Assembly (NCBI RefSeq): GCF_003515945.1
Contig: NZ_QWLM01000008.1
Span: 1-64,000 of the forward strand
Reading direction: 5' to 3'
Origin: Dermacoccus abyssi
GTDB taxonomy: Bacteria; Actinomycetota; Actinomycetes; Actinomycetales; Dermatophilaceae
Length of the DNA stretch: 64,000 nt
This document shows positions 16,473 to 24,755 of this stretch, piece by piece (the first letter of the stretch is position 1; every line of letters begins with the position of its first letter). The position numbers and the translations under genes are program-made. Under the pieces are notes generated by a model, which worked only from the letters and a program-made list of their open reading frames with translations, had not been told where the DNA came from and did not search any database.

Positions 16473-17567
16473 TCAGCCCCGGGCGTGCTCCCACGCGCCG
16501 CGCGTGTACTGCGCCGGATACGGGGTCTCGCGCCACGTCAGACCCAGTTCGGCGGCGGCGCGAAGCGGCCAGTACGGCTCGCGCAGGCCTGCTCGTCCGA
16601 TGAGGACGGCGTCGGCGTCGCCCTCGGTGAGGATCGCCTCGGCCTGCGCGGGCTCCGTGATGAGTCCCACGGCTCCGGTCGCAATATCGGCCCCGCGTCG
16701 GATCTCGGACGCGAACCGCACCTGGTAGCTGGGGCCGACGGGGATGTCGGCGGGCACGTTGCCGCCGGTGCTCGTGTCGACGAGGTCGACGCCGACGGAC
16801 TTGAGCTCGCGAGCGAGGCGGACGGTCTCGTCGATGTTCCAGCCCGTCTCGGCCCAATCGGTGGCCGAGACCCGCACGAAGAGCGGCTTCGCCTCCGGCC
16901 AGGCCCCGCGCACCTCGGTCGCGATGCGTAGCAGCAGACGGGTGCGGTTCTCGAAGGAGCCGCCGTACTCGTCGTCACGGCGGTTCGAGGCAGGGGAGAG
17001 GAACTCGTGCAGCAGGTAGCCGTGCGCTGCGTGGAGCTCGACGACGTCGAAACCGGCCTCGTCCGCGCGTCGGGCGGCGTCGACGAAGGCGTCCACGACG
17101 TCGTCGATGTCGGCGAGCGTCATGGCGCGGGGCGTTGCGTAACCGTCGAAGGCGACCGCGGACGGGCCGATGGCCTCCCAACCGCCTGCGTCGACGGGCA
17201 CGCTGCCGGAGGGCTCACCCGCGAAGGGGCGGTAGGTCGACGCCTTGCGTCCGGCGTGCGCAAGCTGGACTCCGATCTTTGCGCCGTTCGCGTGGACGGC
17301 GTCGACGACGCGGCGCCATGCGGCCATCTGGTCGTGGTTCCACAGGCCGGCGTCCTGGGGGCTGATGCGCCCCTCGGGCGCGACGGCGGTGGCCTCTGTC
17401 AGCACGAGCCCGAAACCACCGACGGCGCGCGTCGCGTAGTGGACGAAGTGCCACGCGGTCGGGATACCGTCGCACGCCTCGCAGCTGTACTGACACATCG
17501 GCGTGAGCCAGATGCGGTTGCGGAACTCGACGTCGCGCAGGGTGAGGGGTTCGAACAGCTGGGGCAT
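16473..17567 (-). CDS. NADH:flavin oxidoreductase, Old Yellow Enzyme family (YqjM-like)
   Basis: 364 residues forming a FMN-binding TIM barrel. Seen in order: LFEPLTLRDVEFRNRIWLTP, MCQYS, WHFVHYATRAVGGFGLVLTE, QLAHAGRKA, VVELHAAHGYLLHEFLSP, NRRDDEYGGSFENRTRLLL and the C-terminal GRAGLREPYW. The MCQYS and HAAHGYL motifs are those of the thermophilic-like/YqjM class, which reduce activated C=C bonds with NADPH. Physiological substrate unknown. ATG 17567 is preceded by GAAAGG, so the longer upstream reading frame is not needed. Confidence 0.92.
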   Translation of the reverse strand: MPQLFEPLTLRDVEFRNRIWLTPMCQYSCEACDGIPTAWHFVHYATRAVGGFGLVLTEATAVAPEGRISPQDAGLWNHDQMAAWRRVVDAVHANGAKIGVQLAHAGRKASTYRPFAGEPSGSVPVDAGGWEAIGPSAVAFDGYATPRAMTLADIDDVVDAFVDAARRADEAGFDVVELHAAHGYLLHEFLSPASNRRDDEYGGSFENRTRLLLRIATEVRGAWPEAKPLFVRVSATDWAETGWNIDETVRLARELKSVGVDLVDTSTGGNVPADIPVGPSYQVRFASEIRRGADIATGAVGLITEPAQAEAILTEGDADAVLIGRAGLREPYWPLRAAAELGLTWRETPYPAQYTRGAWEHARG

Positions 17568-17688
17568 GCGGGGGCCTTTCGTCAGGATCGGGCGCGGCCA
17601 CGGACCGCGCCTCGTGGGGCCCATGCGACAACGGTGGTTAGGGACGCGATATTTCCTCGGCCCGTTGTCCTGGCCGCGAACCGCTCCG

Positions 17689-18594
17689 TCAGAACGCCGC
17701 CGATACCTCGCCGCGCTTGACGTCGGCGCGCCATCGCGTGAGGAACGCGGCACCGGCGGCGTCGTTCGTCAGCGCCGGATCGGGCGTGACCTCGACGGGG
17801 TAGGTGCGCTCGAGCAGGCCGTCGGCGGGGCGAACGTCGCCGTGGCGCACGACGAATCCACGCTCGTGCAGACGATCAGCCATCGCGTAGTCGCTGCGAG
17901 AATCGCCGAGGGTGCGCCACTCGCGCGGGGTGATGTCGAGACCTGCGAGGTAGGCGACGGCCTTGTCGGCGCCGACCTGTTTGCCCGTGCCGATGTGTTC
18001 GACGTCGGTGGAGATGATCGTCGGGTCGATGCGCAACGCGACGTCGTCGCTGTCGTTGAGCGCCGTGCGGTCCTCCCATGCGACGCCGATCTCCTGCTCG
18101 GCGAGGAAATCCCAGATGCGCTGCTCGATCTCGTGCTGCCGGCGCCCGTAGGTCTCGAGGTCGATCCCGTGCAGCGCCTCGAAGCTGACCATCGCCTTCT
18201 TCGTCGCGTCGAAGAACATCGCGTCCTCGAAGTCGGGGGCAATGCTGCGGCAGAACTCGACGAGCCCCGTTGGCACGCGCAGACGCTCGTCGACCTCGAG
18301 ATCGTCGCCCGCGCCGTCGAGGTGCTCGGGCTTCGGCACGAACCAGGTCGAGCCCTTCTCGCACACGGCGAGGACGACGGCGTCGTCAGGCAGTCCGGCT
18401 GCGACGAGCGACGGCATGACGGTGCGCGCGACGAAGACGTCGGAACGGCCCGTGTTGAACACGAGCGGGACGCCCGCCCGGGCCAACGCGACGAGATCGG
18501 CGGCGATGGAATCGATCGCGAGGGTGCGCGTCACCGGGCTCGCGACGGGGCCGTCGACGTCGAGCAGGAGCGCGTAGAGGGGCTTGGAGGTCAT
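17689..18594 (-). CDS. HAD-superfamily hydrolase
   Basis: 301 residues. Motif I DVDGPVAS (about residues 12-19) supplies the two aspartates, motif II is FNTGRSD, a conserved Lys lies in the GKQVGADKAVAYL region, and the C-terminal GDSRSDYAMADRL is motif IV. The DxDG and GDSxxDxxMA pattern is that of Cof-type HAD phosphatases with a type II cap between. Substrate unknown. ATG 18594 has CAGACT 6 bases upstream. It is divergent from scoA, with about 140 bp between them. Confidence 0.8.
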   Translation of the reverse strand: MTSKPLYALLLDVDGPVASPVTRTLAIDSIAADLVALARAGVPLVFNTGRSDVFVARTVMPSLVAAGLPDDAVVLAVCEKGSTWFVPKPEHLDGAGDDLEVDERLRVPTGLVEFCRSIAPDFEDAMFFDATKKAMVSFEALHGIDLETYGRRQHEIEQRIWDFLAEQEIGVAWEDRTALNDSDDVALRIDPTIISTDVEHIGTGKQVGADKAVAYLAGLDITPREWRTLGDSRSDYAMADRLHERGFVVRHGDVRPADGLLERTYPVEVTPDPALTNDAAGAAFLTRWRADVKRGEVSAAF

Positions 18595-18736
18595 GGATGC
18601 AGTCTGGCACCACGCACTGGCAGGGCATCACGCCCCACAGTTTCGGTTAATGGTGATTAACTGGATTCGGATGTGAGGTGGATCTCACGGCCACATGGTC
18701 GCGTGCCGCCCGAAGTCTTCGAGTGCAGGAGGAGAA

Positions 18737-19522
18737 GTGGACAAAGTCGTGGCGTCTGCCGCGGAAGCGGTCGCGGACATCGGGGACGGTGCTTCGCTCG
18801 CCGTCGGAGGATTCGGCCTGTGCGGCATCCCGAGCGTGCTGATCGGCGAGCTGCACAAGCTCGGATCGACGAACCTCGCGGTCGTGTCGAACAACTGTGG
18901 CGTCGACGACTGGGGCCTCGGGGTTCTGCTGCGCGACAAGCGCCTGCGTCTCGTCACCGCCTCCTACGTCGGCGAGAACAAGGAGTTCGCGCGCCAGTAC
19001 CTCGAGGGCGAACTCGAGGTGCATCTGACGCCACAGGGCACGCTGGCGGAGAAGCTGCGTGCCGGCGGCGCCGGCATTCCGGCGTTCTTCACGGCCACGG
19101 GCGTGGGCACGCAGGTGGCTGACGGTGGTATGCCGTGGAAGTACGGCGCTGACGGCCAGGTCGAGAAGGAGTCGGAGCCCAAGGAGACGCGCACCTTCGG
19201 CGAGGGTGACGACGCCAAGGACTACGTGCTCGAGGAGAGCATCGTCACCGACTTCGCGCTCGTGCACGCGGCCAAGGGTGACCGTCACGGCAACCTCGTC
19301 TTCAACCTGTCTGCCCGCAACTTCAACCCGCTGTGCGCCATGGCCGGCAAGACGGTCATCGCCGAAGTGGAGGAACTCGTCGAACCCGGCGACATCCATC
19401 CGGACCAGGTGCACCTGCCGGGTATCTACGTGCAGAGGGTGGTCGCGTTGACGCCGGACCAGGTTGAGGACAAACGGATTGAGAAGCGCACGACCCGCGA
19501 TGCGGAAGGCGGCGCGAAGTGA
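18737..19522 (+). CDS. scoA: 3-oxoacid CoA-transferase subunit A
   Basis: 261 residues. Transfers CoA from succinyl-CoA to acetoacetate or a related 3-oxoacid together with ScoB. N-terminal VDKVVASAAEAVADIGDGAS, the glycine loop GGFGLCGIPSVLI and VVSNNCGVDDWGLGVLL are typical of subunit A. GTG 18737 follows GGAGGAG at perfect distance. The C-terminus ([12 protein letters not shown]) ends inside the first copy of an 83-bp repeat. In the last repeat copy the same codons run on to GGN and a TGA one base before scoB ATG, so the native end was probably there and the repeat insertion truncated and separated the genes. Confidence 0.93.
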   Translation: MDKVVASAAEAVADIGDGASLAVGGFGLCGIPSVLIGELHKLGSTNLAVVSNNCGVDDWGLGVLLRDKRLRLVTASYVGENKEFARQYLEGELEVHLTPQGTLAEKLRAGGAGIPAFFTATGVGTQVADGGMPWKYGADGQVEKESEPKETRTFGEGDDAKDYVLEESIVTDFALVHAAKGDRHGNLVFNLSARNFNPLCAMAGKTVIAEVEELVEPGDIHPDQVHLPGIYVQRVVALTPDQVEDKRIEKRTTRDAEGGAK

Positions 19523-19678
19523 GTAGGCGAGAGTTCGCGGGGCGAGCGTTCGACCATGAGTACGAGAAGCGCACGACCCGCGATGCGGAAGGTGGCGCGA
19601 AGTGAGTAGGCGAGGGTTCGCGGGGCGAGCGTTCGACCATGAGTACGAGAAGCGCACGACCCGCGATGCGGAAGGCGG
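19481..19678 (+). repeat. 83-bp tandem repeat, about 2.4 copies, spanning the scoA stop
   Basis: Copies begin with GAGAAGCGCACGACCCGCGA at 19481, 19564 and 19647 (third copy partial, to 19678). Copies 1 and 2 differ at two or three bases (GAGAGTTCG/GAGGGTTCG, GGCGG/GGTGG). 83 is not a multiple of three. Each unit contains GACCATGAGTACGAGAAGC, so copies 2 and 3 create ATGs: the one at 19556 opens a 17-codon frame and the one at 19639 is in frame with scoB. Confidence 0.95.
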
Positions 19679-19686
19679 TAACTGAC

Positions 19687-20331
19687 ATGGCGTGGACACG
19701 TGAACAGATGGCGGCGCGAGCCGCGACGGAGCTGGCCGACGGCGACTACGTGAACCTCGGCATCGGCCTGCCGACGCTCGTGCCGAACTACGTCGACGAT
19801 GACGTCGAACTCGTGCTGCAGTCCGAGAACGGTCTCCTCGGGGTGGGCGCCTACCCCACGGATGAGGCGGTCGACCCCGACCTCATCAACGCGGGCAAGG
19901 AGACGGTGACCCTGCGTCGTGGCGCGTCGATCTTCGACTCTGCGACGTCGTTCGGCATGATCCGCGGCGGCAAGGTCGACGCGGCCATCCTCGGGGCCAT
20001 GCAGGTCTCGACGAAGGGCGACATCGCGAACTGGATGATCCCCGGGAAGATGGTCAAGGGCATGGGCGGCGCGATGGATCTCGTCCACGGTGCCAAGAAG
20101 GTCGTCGTCCTCATGGAGCATTGCGCGAAGGACGGTTCGCCGAAGATCCTGCCCGAGTGCACGCTGCCGATCACGGGCCTCGCCGTCGTCGAGCGCATCA
20201 TCACGGACCTGGCCGTCATCGACGTGACGGACGATGGGCTCGTGTGTATCGAGCTGGCCCCCGACGTCACCTTCGACGAGGTCGTCGAGAAGACGGGCGC
20301 GCCGCTCAGCGCCGGGGCGGGCATCGCCTGA
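19687..20331 (+). CDS. scoB: 3-oxoacid CoA-transferase subunit B
   Basis: 214 residues. [20 protein letters not shown] and [14 protein letters not shown] open the protein; [12 protein letters not shown] carries the catalytic glutamate of CoA-transferases (SENG), with [20 protein letters not shown] and [15 protein letters not shown] following. ATG 19687 matches family starts and has GGAAGGCGG upstream, supplied by the last repeat copy. An in-frame ATG at 19639 inside the repeat would add [16 protein letters not shown]. With ScoA it forms the heteromeric enzyme of ketone body or beta-ketoadipate type metabolism. Confidence 0.93.
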   Translation: MAWTREQMAARAATELADGDYVNLGIGLPTLVPNYVDDDVELVLQSENGLLGVGAYPTDEAVDPDLINAGKETVTLRRGASIFDSATSFGMIRGGKVDAAILGAMQVSTKGDIANWMIPGKMVKGMGGAMDLVHGAKKVVVLMEHCAKDGSPKILPECTLPITGLAVVERIITDLAVIDVTDDGLVCIELAPDVTFDEVVEKTGAPLSAGAGIA

Positions 20332-20400
20332 CGTTTCGCTGCCCCGCGCGGGCTTTCCTGTGTGCCAACGATGTAGCGTGAAACCAGGAGGTGTTCGTTC

Positions 20401-20763
20401 ATGGGAACGTGGAATTACGTGGTGAACCAGCAGCAGTTCACCGACCAGTACGGAGAGGGTGCCGCGGTGCGGTATGCCAAGGTCATCGGAGACATTGCCG
20501 CGCGGATGACACCGGGTGATCGTGAGGGTGCTCTGGAGATCGTCAACGCGGCGTTCGACGAGCACGGTTTCGACATGCCGGAGATGATGCGCGACAAGAT
20601 CGCCGAGAACCTGACGCTGGCGGAGCACGACCGCGTCGTCATCCGCGACGAGTTCGACAACGTCATCGCCGAGCACTCGCTGCCGAGTGACCGCGAAGCC
20701 CTCGACGAGGAGAACCGTCCTCACATCGATCCGGAGAGCGACTCGCGCCCGACGTACAGCTGA
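20401..20763 (+). CDS. Unknown 120-residue soluble protein
   Basis: No recognised domain. Acidic, helical-looking protein beginning MGTWNYVVNQQQFTDQYGEG, with VRYAKVIGDIAARMTPGDREG and IAENLTLAEHDRVVIRDEF and an Asp/Glu-rich end. ATG 20401 has a near-perfect AGGAGGT 8 bases upstream and a TAGCGT about 25 bases upstream, so it has its own leadered promoter rather than reading from scoB. A strong terminator follows 15 bp after the stop, making it a single-gene unit. Confidence 0.65.
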   Translation: MGTWNYVVNQQQFTDQYGEGAAVRYAKVIGDIAARMTPGDREGALEIVNAAFDEHGFDMPEMMRDKIAENLTLAEHDRVVIRDEFDNVIAEHSLPSDREALDEENRPHIDPESDSRPTYS

Positions 20764-20778
20764 CGTCGGTCAACGCCT

Positions 20779-20813
20779 GACTGCGGAGCACCCACGCCGG
20801 GTGCTCCGCAGTC
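20779..20813 (+). terminator. Strong hairpin after the 120-residue gene
   Basis: GACTGCGGAGCACCC (20779-20793) pairs perfectly over 15 bp with 20799-20813 across a 5-base loop. No T-run. Confidence 0.85.
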
Positions 20814-20893
20814 GCGCGTTCCGGTCGTCGTTGCGCGAGCCGCGCGCAACGACGACGCGGCGGGACGTTGTGCGCGGGTGTGGCCCGTCGGGC

Positions 20894-20899
20894 TAGGCT
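20894..20899 (+). promoter_or_regulatory. -10 hexamer TAGGCT of tRNA-Lys
   Basis: TAGGCT lies 32 bases upstream of the mature tRNA 5' end. A TTGTGC about 20 bases further up is the nearest -35-like sequence, too distant for a confident pair. Confidence 0.45.
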
Positions 20900-20931
20900 G
20901 GCCCACGCGCTGCGCGAACTCGCCGGCGCCA

Positions 20932-21004
20932 GGGCCTTTAGCTCAATTGGCAGAGCTGCGGACTTTTAATCCGTAGGTTGTGGGTTCGAGCCCCACAGGG
21001 CCCA
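20932..21004 (+). tRNA. tRNA-Lys (TTT)
   Basis: 73 nt. Acceptor GGGCCTT pairs with AGGGCCC, D arm GCTCAATTGGCAGAGC, anticodon arm CGGA-CTTTTAA-TCCG gives TTT, T loop TTCGAGC. CCA is not encoded (ACC follows). Confidence 0.97.
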
Positions 21005-21103
21005 CCGACCTGACAGAGTCGATGGATCAGATTCATCGACACCGACGAGACCGCGAGCCTCGGCAGCGGTGGGGTCGTGGGTGCCGAACACATTGGGGGC
21101 ACC

Positions 21104-22483
21104 ATGACTCATCTCGAGTGCTGTGGGTACATTTCACGCCGTACCCTGCTCGCGGCAGGCACGGGGGCGGGGCTGCTGGGGGTGGCAGGGTGGTCACCTG
21201 TCTCGGCGGCAACCGGTGACTCCAAGTTGCCGAACAAGGGCGACTCCCGGTACTCGGTGAGTCACTACTCCATCGGTGACACCGTTCGCACCGGCGCCAG
21301 CGGCACACATGCCCGGGTCTACGGAGCGACGACGATGACGTGTCGTGCCGAGGTCGCCACGACATCACTCCTCATCGATTTCGCGCTCGTACCGAAGAGC
21401 GTCACCGTGAACGGTGTGAGCAAGCCGTTCAAGGCGGCCGGAACGCGGTATCAGTGGTCGATCACGGGCGTTTCTCTGGCGAAGGGGCAGTCGTTCACGC
21501 TCCAGGTCAGGTACGACGACATCCCCTGGAACCGGGTTCTCCTCAACCGAGGCACCCGTGGCGTCATCGAGAACGGCACCGTGACGACGTTCTCCGGTGA
21601 GCCCGAGGTGGCCGTGTTCTGGTACCCGAGCAACGACCGCATCGACAACAAGGCCACGTACGCGATCAGCATCTCGACGCAGAAGGCCAACCAGATCATC
21701 GCCTACGGCGCGCCTGCCCCGCACACCTTCGGCGACGGCAGCATGGTCAACACGCGCATCGTCATTCCGGAGCGGGTCTCGTCCTACAACCCCGGGCTCA
21801 CCGTCGGGCCGGGTCTCGCCGTGAAGCGCGGCAAGCTCACCGCGGCAGGCGTGAGCGTCCCGTACCTGTACGCGGGCATGGCGAGCGTCCCGGCCAACCT
21901 CGTCACCCACACCGCGAAGTCGCTCGACTACTTCGCCCGGTTGTACGGCCCGTACCCGTTCTCGCAGTCCGGTGGGCTGACGCTGACGAATTTCCCCGTC
22001 GGTGGCCAGGAGCAGGTCGGTCTCGTCCAGTACAAGCGTTCGCTCGTCGACGGGTCCCCGAGCTTCATCGCGCACGAGAACGCGCACATGTGGTTCGGCA
22101 ACTCCGTGACGGCCAAGGACTGGCGTGACGTCATGTTCATCCACGAAGGTCTCGCCGTCCTGCTGCAGAACGACTACGCACGTCACGCGGGCATCGCGGG
22201 GGCCTACACGCCCGTGAAGTCGACGCTCGCGGGAAGCAGCGGGCCGGAGTACCTCGCGACGAGCCGCTACAACTACGTCTACGGTGCGCAACGCGCCATC
22301 CGCTACGCCATGGACCGCTCGTACCTGCGCGAGAACGCGCCGCGTCACACGGCGTTCCTCAAGGAGCTCGCCACGACGTATCGCCACGCGAACATCACGC
22401 GTGGGCAGTACAAGGCGTTGGCGCAGAAGCACTCGCCCGTCAGCCTCGCGTCGGTGTGGGCGGACTACGGAATCAGCGGTTAG
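21104..22483 (+). CDS. Tat-exported M1-type (gluzincin) metallopeptidase
   Basis: 459 residues. Twin-arginine signal peptide: ISRRTLLAAGTGAGLLGVAG with SAATG-like cleavage region. An N-terminal beta domain is followed by the catalytic domain: HENAHMWFGN gives HEXXH (His324, Glu325, His328) and DVMFIHEGLAV gives the third ligand Glu348. The usual GxMEN exopeptidase motif appears as GGQEQVGLVQYK, unlike canonical GAMEN. The gap between His328 and Glu348 is 19 residues rather than the canonical 18. Secreted aminopeptidase-like activity is likely but the altered motifs make specificity uncertain. ATG 21104 is chosen over a GTG at 21077 because it gives a proper Tat leader. Confidence 0.85.
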   Translation: MTHLECCGYISRRTLLAAGTGAGLLGVAGWSPVSAATGDSKLPNKGDSRYSVSHYSIGDTVRTGASGTHARVYGATTMTCRAEVATTSLLIDFALVPKSVTVNGVSKPFKAAGTRYQWSITGVSLAKGQSFTLQVRYDDIPWNRVLLNRGTRGVIENGTVTTFSGEPEVAVFWYPSNDRIDNKATYAISISTQKANQIIAYGAPAPHTFGDGSMVNTRIVIPERVSSYNPGLTVGPGLAVKRGKLTAAGVSVPYLYAGMASVPANLVTHTAKSLDYFARLYGPYPFSQSGGLTLTNFPVGGQEQVGLVQYKRSLVDGSPSFIAHENAHMWFGNSVTAKDWRDVMFIHEGLAVLLQNDYARHAGIAGAYTPVKSTLAGSSGPEYLATSRYNYVYGAQRAIRYAMDRSYLRENAPRHTAFLKELATTYRHANITRGQYKALAQKHSPVSLASVWADYGISG

Positions 22484-22522
22484 CTCGGGTCGGGGGCGCG
22501 CTCGTTCAACCCGCAGGCACGA

Positions 22523-24583
22523 TCAGTCGTCCGCGGGGGAGCGCTCTGCCCACGTTTGCGGTCGCAGGTCGAGTCGGCGAAGCAGCTGTGCGTTGAGCGC
22601 CACGACGACCGTCGAGGCAGACATGAGGACGGCACCGACGCTCATCGGCAGCACGAACCCGACGGGTGCGAGCACGCCCGCAGCCAATGGCACCGACACG
22701 AGGTTGTAGCCGGCGGCCCACCACAGGTTCTGCTTCATCTTGCGGTACGTCGCGCGCGACAACTCGATGACCGAGAGCACCGAACGCGGGTCGGAACTCG
22801 CGAGCACGACGCCCGCCGACCCGATCGCCACGTCCGTTCCCGCGCCGATCGCGATGCCCACGTCGGCCTGCGCGAGAGCCGGTGCGTCGTTGACGCCGTC
22901 GCCGACCATGGCCACCTTCCGCCCCTCGCCCTGGAGTTCGCTGACCTTCGCAGCCTTGTCCTCGGGGCGTACGCCGGCAAAGACACGGTCAATACCGAGC
23001 TCGTCCGCCACGTGGTGCGCGACGGCCTCGGCGTCACCGGTGATCATGACGACCTGCGCGCCTCGAGCGTGAAGGGCATCGATCGCGTCGCGGGATTCCG
23101 GACGCACGGCGTCGGCCAACTTGAGTGCGCCGATGATCTCGCCGTCTGCGAGGACGTGGAGGATGATCGCGCCCTCGGTACGCCACTCGTCGGCGACGGG
23201 CAGCTCGCGGGCGCCCTTCTGTTCGAGGAGGTGCGGCCCACCCACCTCGACGACGGCGCCGTCGATGTCCGCGCGCACTCCGACGGCCGGTGACGAGGTG
23301 AAGTCGCCGCCGCGCGGAACGTCGAGCCCGCGTTCGTCGGCCGCTGCGACGATGGCCCGCGCGAGGGGGTGCTCGCTGTCCGCCTCGGCTGCGGCGGCCA
23401 GCCGCAGCACGTCGTCCTCGCTGCGGCCCTCGACCGGTTCCACGCCCGTGACGGTCGGTTCACCCTTCGTCAGCGTGCCGGTCTTGTCGAACAGCACGGT
23501 GTCGACGGTGCGCATCGACTCGAGCGCCCGGCGATCGGTGACGAGCACGCCGGCGCGCGCCGCGCGCTCCGTCGCGATCGAGATGACGAGCGGGATGGCG
23601 AGGCCCAGAGCGTGCGGGCACGCGATGACGAGCACCGTGATGGTGCGGATGACGGCCTCGTTGGGGCGGTCGGCGACGAACCACACGATCGCCGTGAGAA
23701 CGGCCGCGCCGAGGGCGTACCAGAACAGCCACGCGGCGGCCTTGTCCGCGAGCAGCTGAGCGCGCGACGAGGAGTTCTGCGCCTCGCTCACGAGCTTGCT
23801 GATGCCGGCGAGGGCCGTGTCGTCGCCCGTTGCCGTGATCTGCACGCGCAGACCGGAATCGGTGGCCACGGTGCCCGCGACGACGGTGTCGCCCTTCGCG
23901 CGCCGCACCGCGCGGGACTCGCCGGTGACCATCGACTCGTCCATCGACGCGCTGCCGTCCACGATGCGCCCGTCCGCAGGCACCGAAGCGCCGGGGCGGA
24001 CGATGACGACGTCACCGACGACGAGGTCGTCGGGGGAGACCGTGACGACGCGGTCGCCGTCGACCTTCTCGGCCTCGTCGGGCAGCAGTGCGGCGAGGGA
24101 GTCGAGTGCCGAGGACGTCTGCGCCAGCGAACGCATCTCCACCCAGTGGCCGAGCAGCATGATGACGACGAGGAGCGCGAGTTCCCACCAGAACGACAGC
24201 TCGTCGTCGAGAACACCGAGGCTGGCACCCCAGGACGAGACGAACGCGACAGTGATCGCGAGAGCGATGAGCAGCATCATGCCGGGCTTGCGCGAACGCA
24301 CCTCGCTCACGGCGCCGGACAGGAACGGCTTGCCGCCCCAGACGTACATCACGGTGCCGAGTGCCGGCGCGATCGCGAGCGTCCAGCCCGAATCGGGCAG
24401 CGAGTAACCCACGAGGTGGGCGAACATCGGGTCGAACGCGATGACGGGGATCGCGACGACGCTCATGATCGCGAACAGGCGCCGGAACATCGTGACGTGG
24501 TCGCCGTGGCCCGCGTGGCCTCCGTGCCCGGAGTGGTCGTCGTGCCCCGCGTGGTGGTCGTGGCCAGATGTCTCGTGTTCCAT
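22523..24583 (-). CDS. Copper-translocating P-type ATPase (CopB type, P1B-3)
   Basis: 686 residues. N-terminus is His-rich (GHDHHAGHDDHSGHGGHAGH), a metal-binding tail in place of CxxC domains. Then the transmembrane core, actuator loop MVTGES, intramembranous metal site CPH (about 322-324), phosphorylation site DKTGTLTKGEP (about 366), ADSEHPLARAI nucleotide site and GDGVNDAPAL hinge. CPH with a His-rich N-terminus is the P1B-3 class, which exports Cu (often Cu(II)) or Ag. A palindromic CsoR-type operator lies 74 bp upstream, so copper induction is likely. No csoR gene is in the window. Confidence 0.93.
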   Translation of the reverse strand: MEHETSGHDHHAGHDDHSGHGGHAGHGDHVTMFRRLFAIMSVVAIPVIAFDPMFAHLVGYSLPDSGWTLAIAPALGTVMYVWGGKPFLSGAVSEVRSRKPGMMLLIALAITVAFVSSWGASLGVLDDELSFWWELALLVVIMLLGHWVEMRSLAQTSSALDSLAALLPDEAEKVDGDRVVTVSPDDLVVGDVVIVRPGASVPADGRIVDGSASMDESMVTGESRAVRRAKGDTVVAGTVATDSGLRVQITATGDDTALAGISKLVSEAQNSSSRAQLLADKAAAWLFWYALGAAVLTAIVWFVADRPNEAVIRTITVLVIACPHALGLAIPLVISIATERAARAGVLVTDRRALESMRTVDTVLFDKTGTLTKGEPTVTGVEPVEGRSEDDVLRLAAAAEADSEHPLARAIVAAADERGLDVPRGGDFTSSPAVGVRADIDGAVVEVGGPHLLEQKGARELPVADEWRTEGAIILHVLADGEIIGALKLADAVRPESRDAIDALHARGAQVVMITGDAEAVAHHVADELGIDRVFAGVRPEDKAAKVSELQGEGRKVAMVGDGVNDAPALAQADVGIAIGAGTDVAIGSAGVVLASSDPRSVLSVIELSRATYRKMKQNLWWAAGYNLVSVPLAAGVLAPVGFVLPMSVGAVLMSASTVVVALNAQLLRRLDLRPQTWAERSPADD

Positions 24584-24656
24584 TCACTCCTCCTCACGAG
24601 CTACGCCGCCCCACACCCTGCGTCCGGCGGAGCCGTAGCCCTCACCCGCGTCATCT

Positions 24657-24675
24657 TATACCCCTTGGGGGTATA
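24657..24675. promoter_or_regulatory. CsoR-type copper operator before the copper ATPase
   Basis: TATACCCC (24657-24664) and GGGGTATA (24668-24675) separated by TTG make a perfect 8-bp dyad matching the ATACCCC...GGGGTAT class of CsoR/RicR sites. It sits 74-92 bases upstream of ATG 24583 and is strikingly AT-containing against its GC-rich surroundings. Confidence 0.75.
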
Positions 24676-24710
24676 TTGCGCGACGCCGGAGACGGGCCGA
24701 AGCAACGAAA

Positions 24711-24742
24711 AGATCCCCCGGCCCACACGGGCCGGGGGATCT
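24711..24742 (-). terminator. Intrinsic terminator of the aldehyde dehydrogenase gene
   Basis: AGATCCCCCGGCCC (24711-24724) pairs perfectly over 14 bp with GGGCCGGGGGATCT; on the minus strand the hairpin is followed directly by a TTTT run. It also insulates the copper operator. Confidence 0.9.
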
Positions 24743-24755
24743 CACGCAAAGCGCA

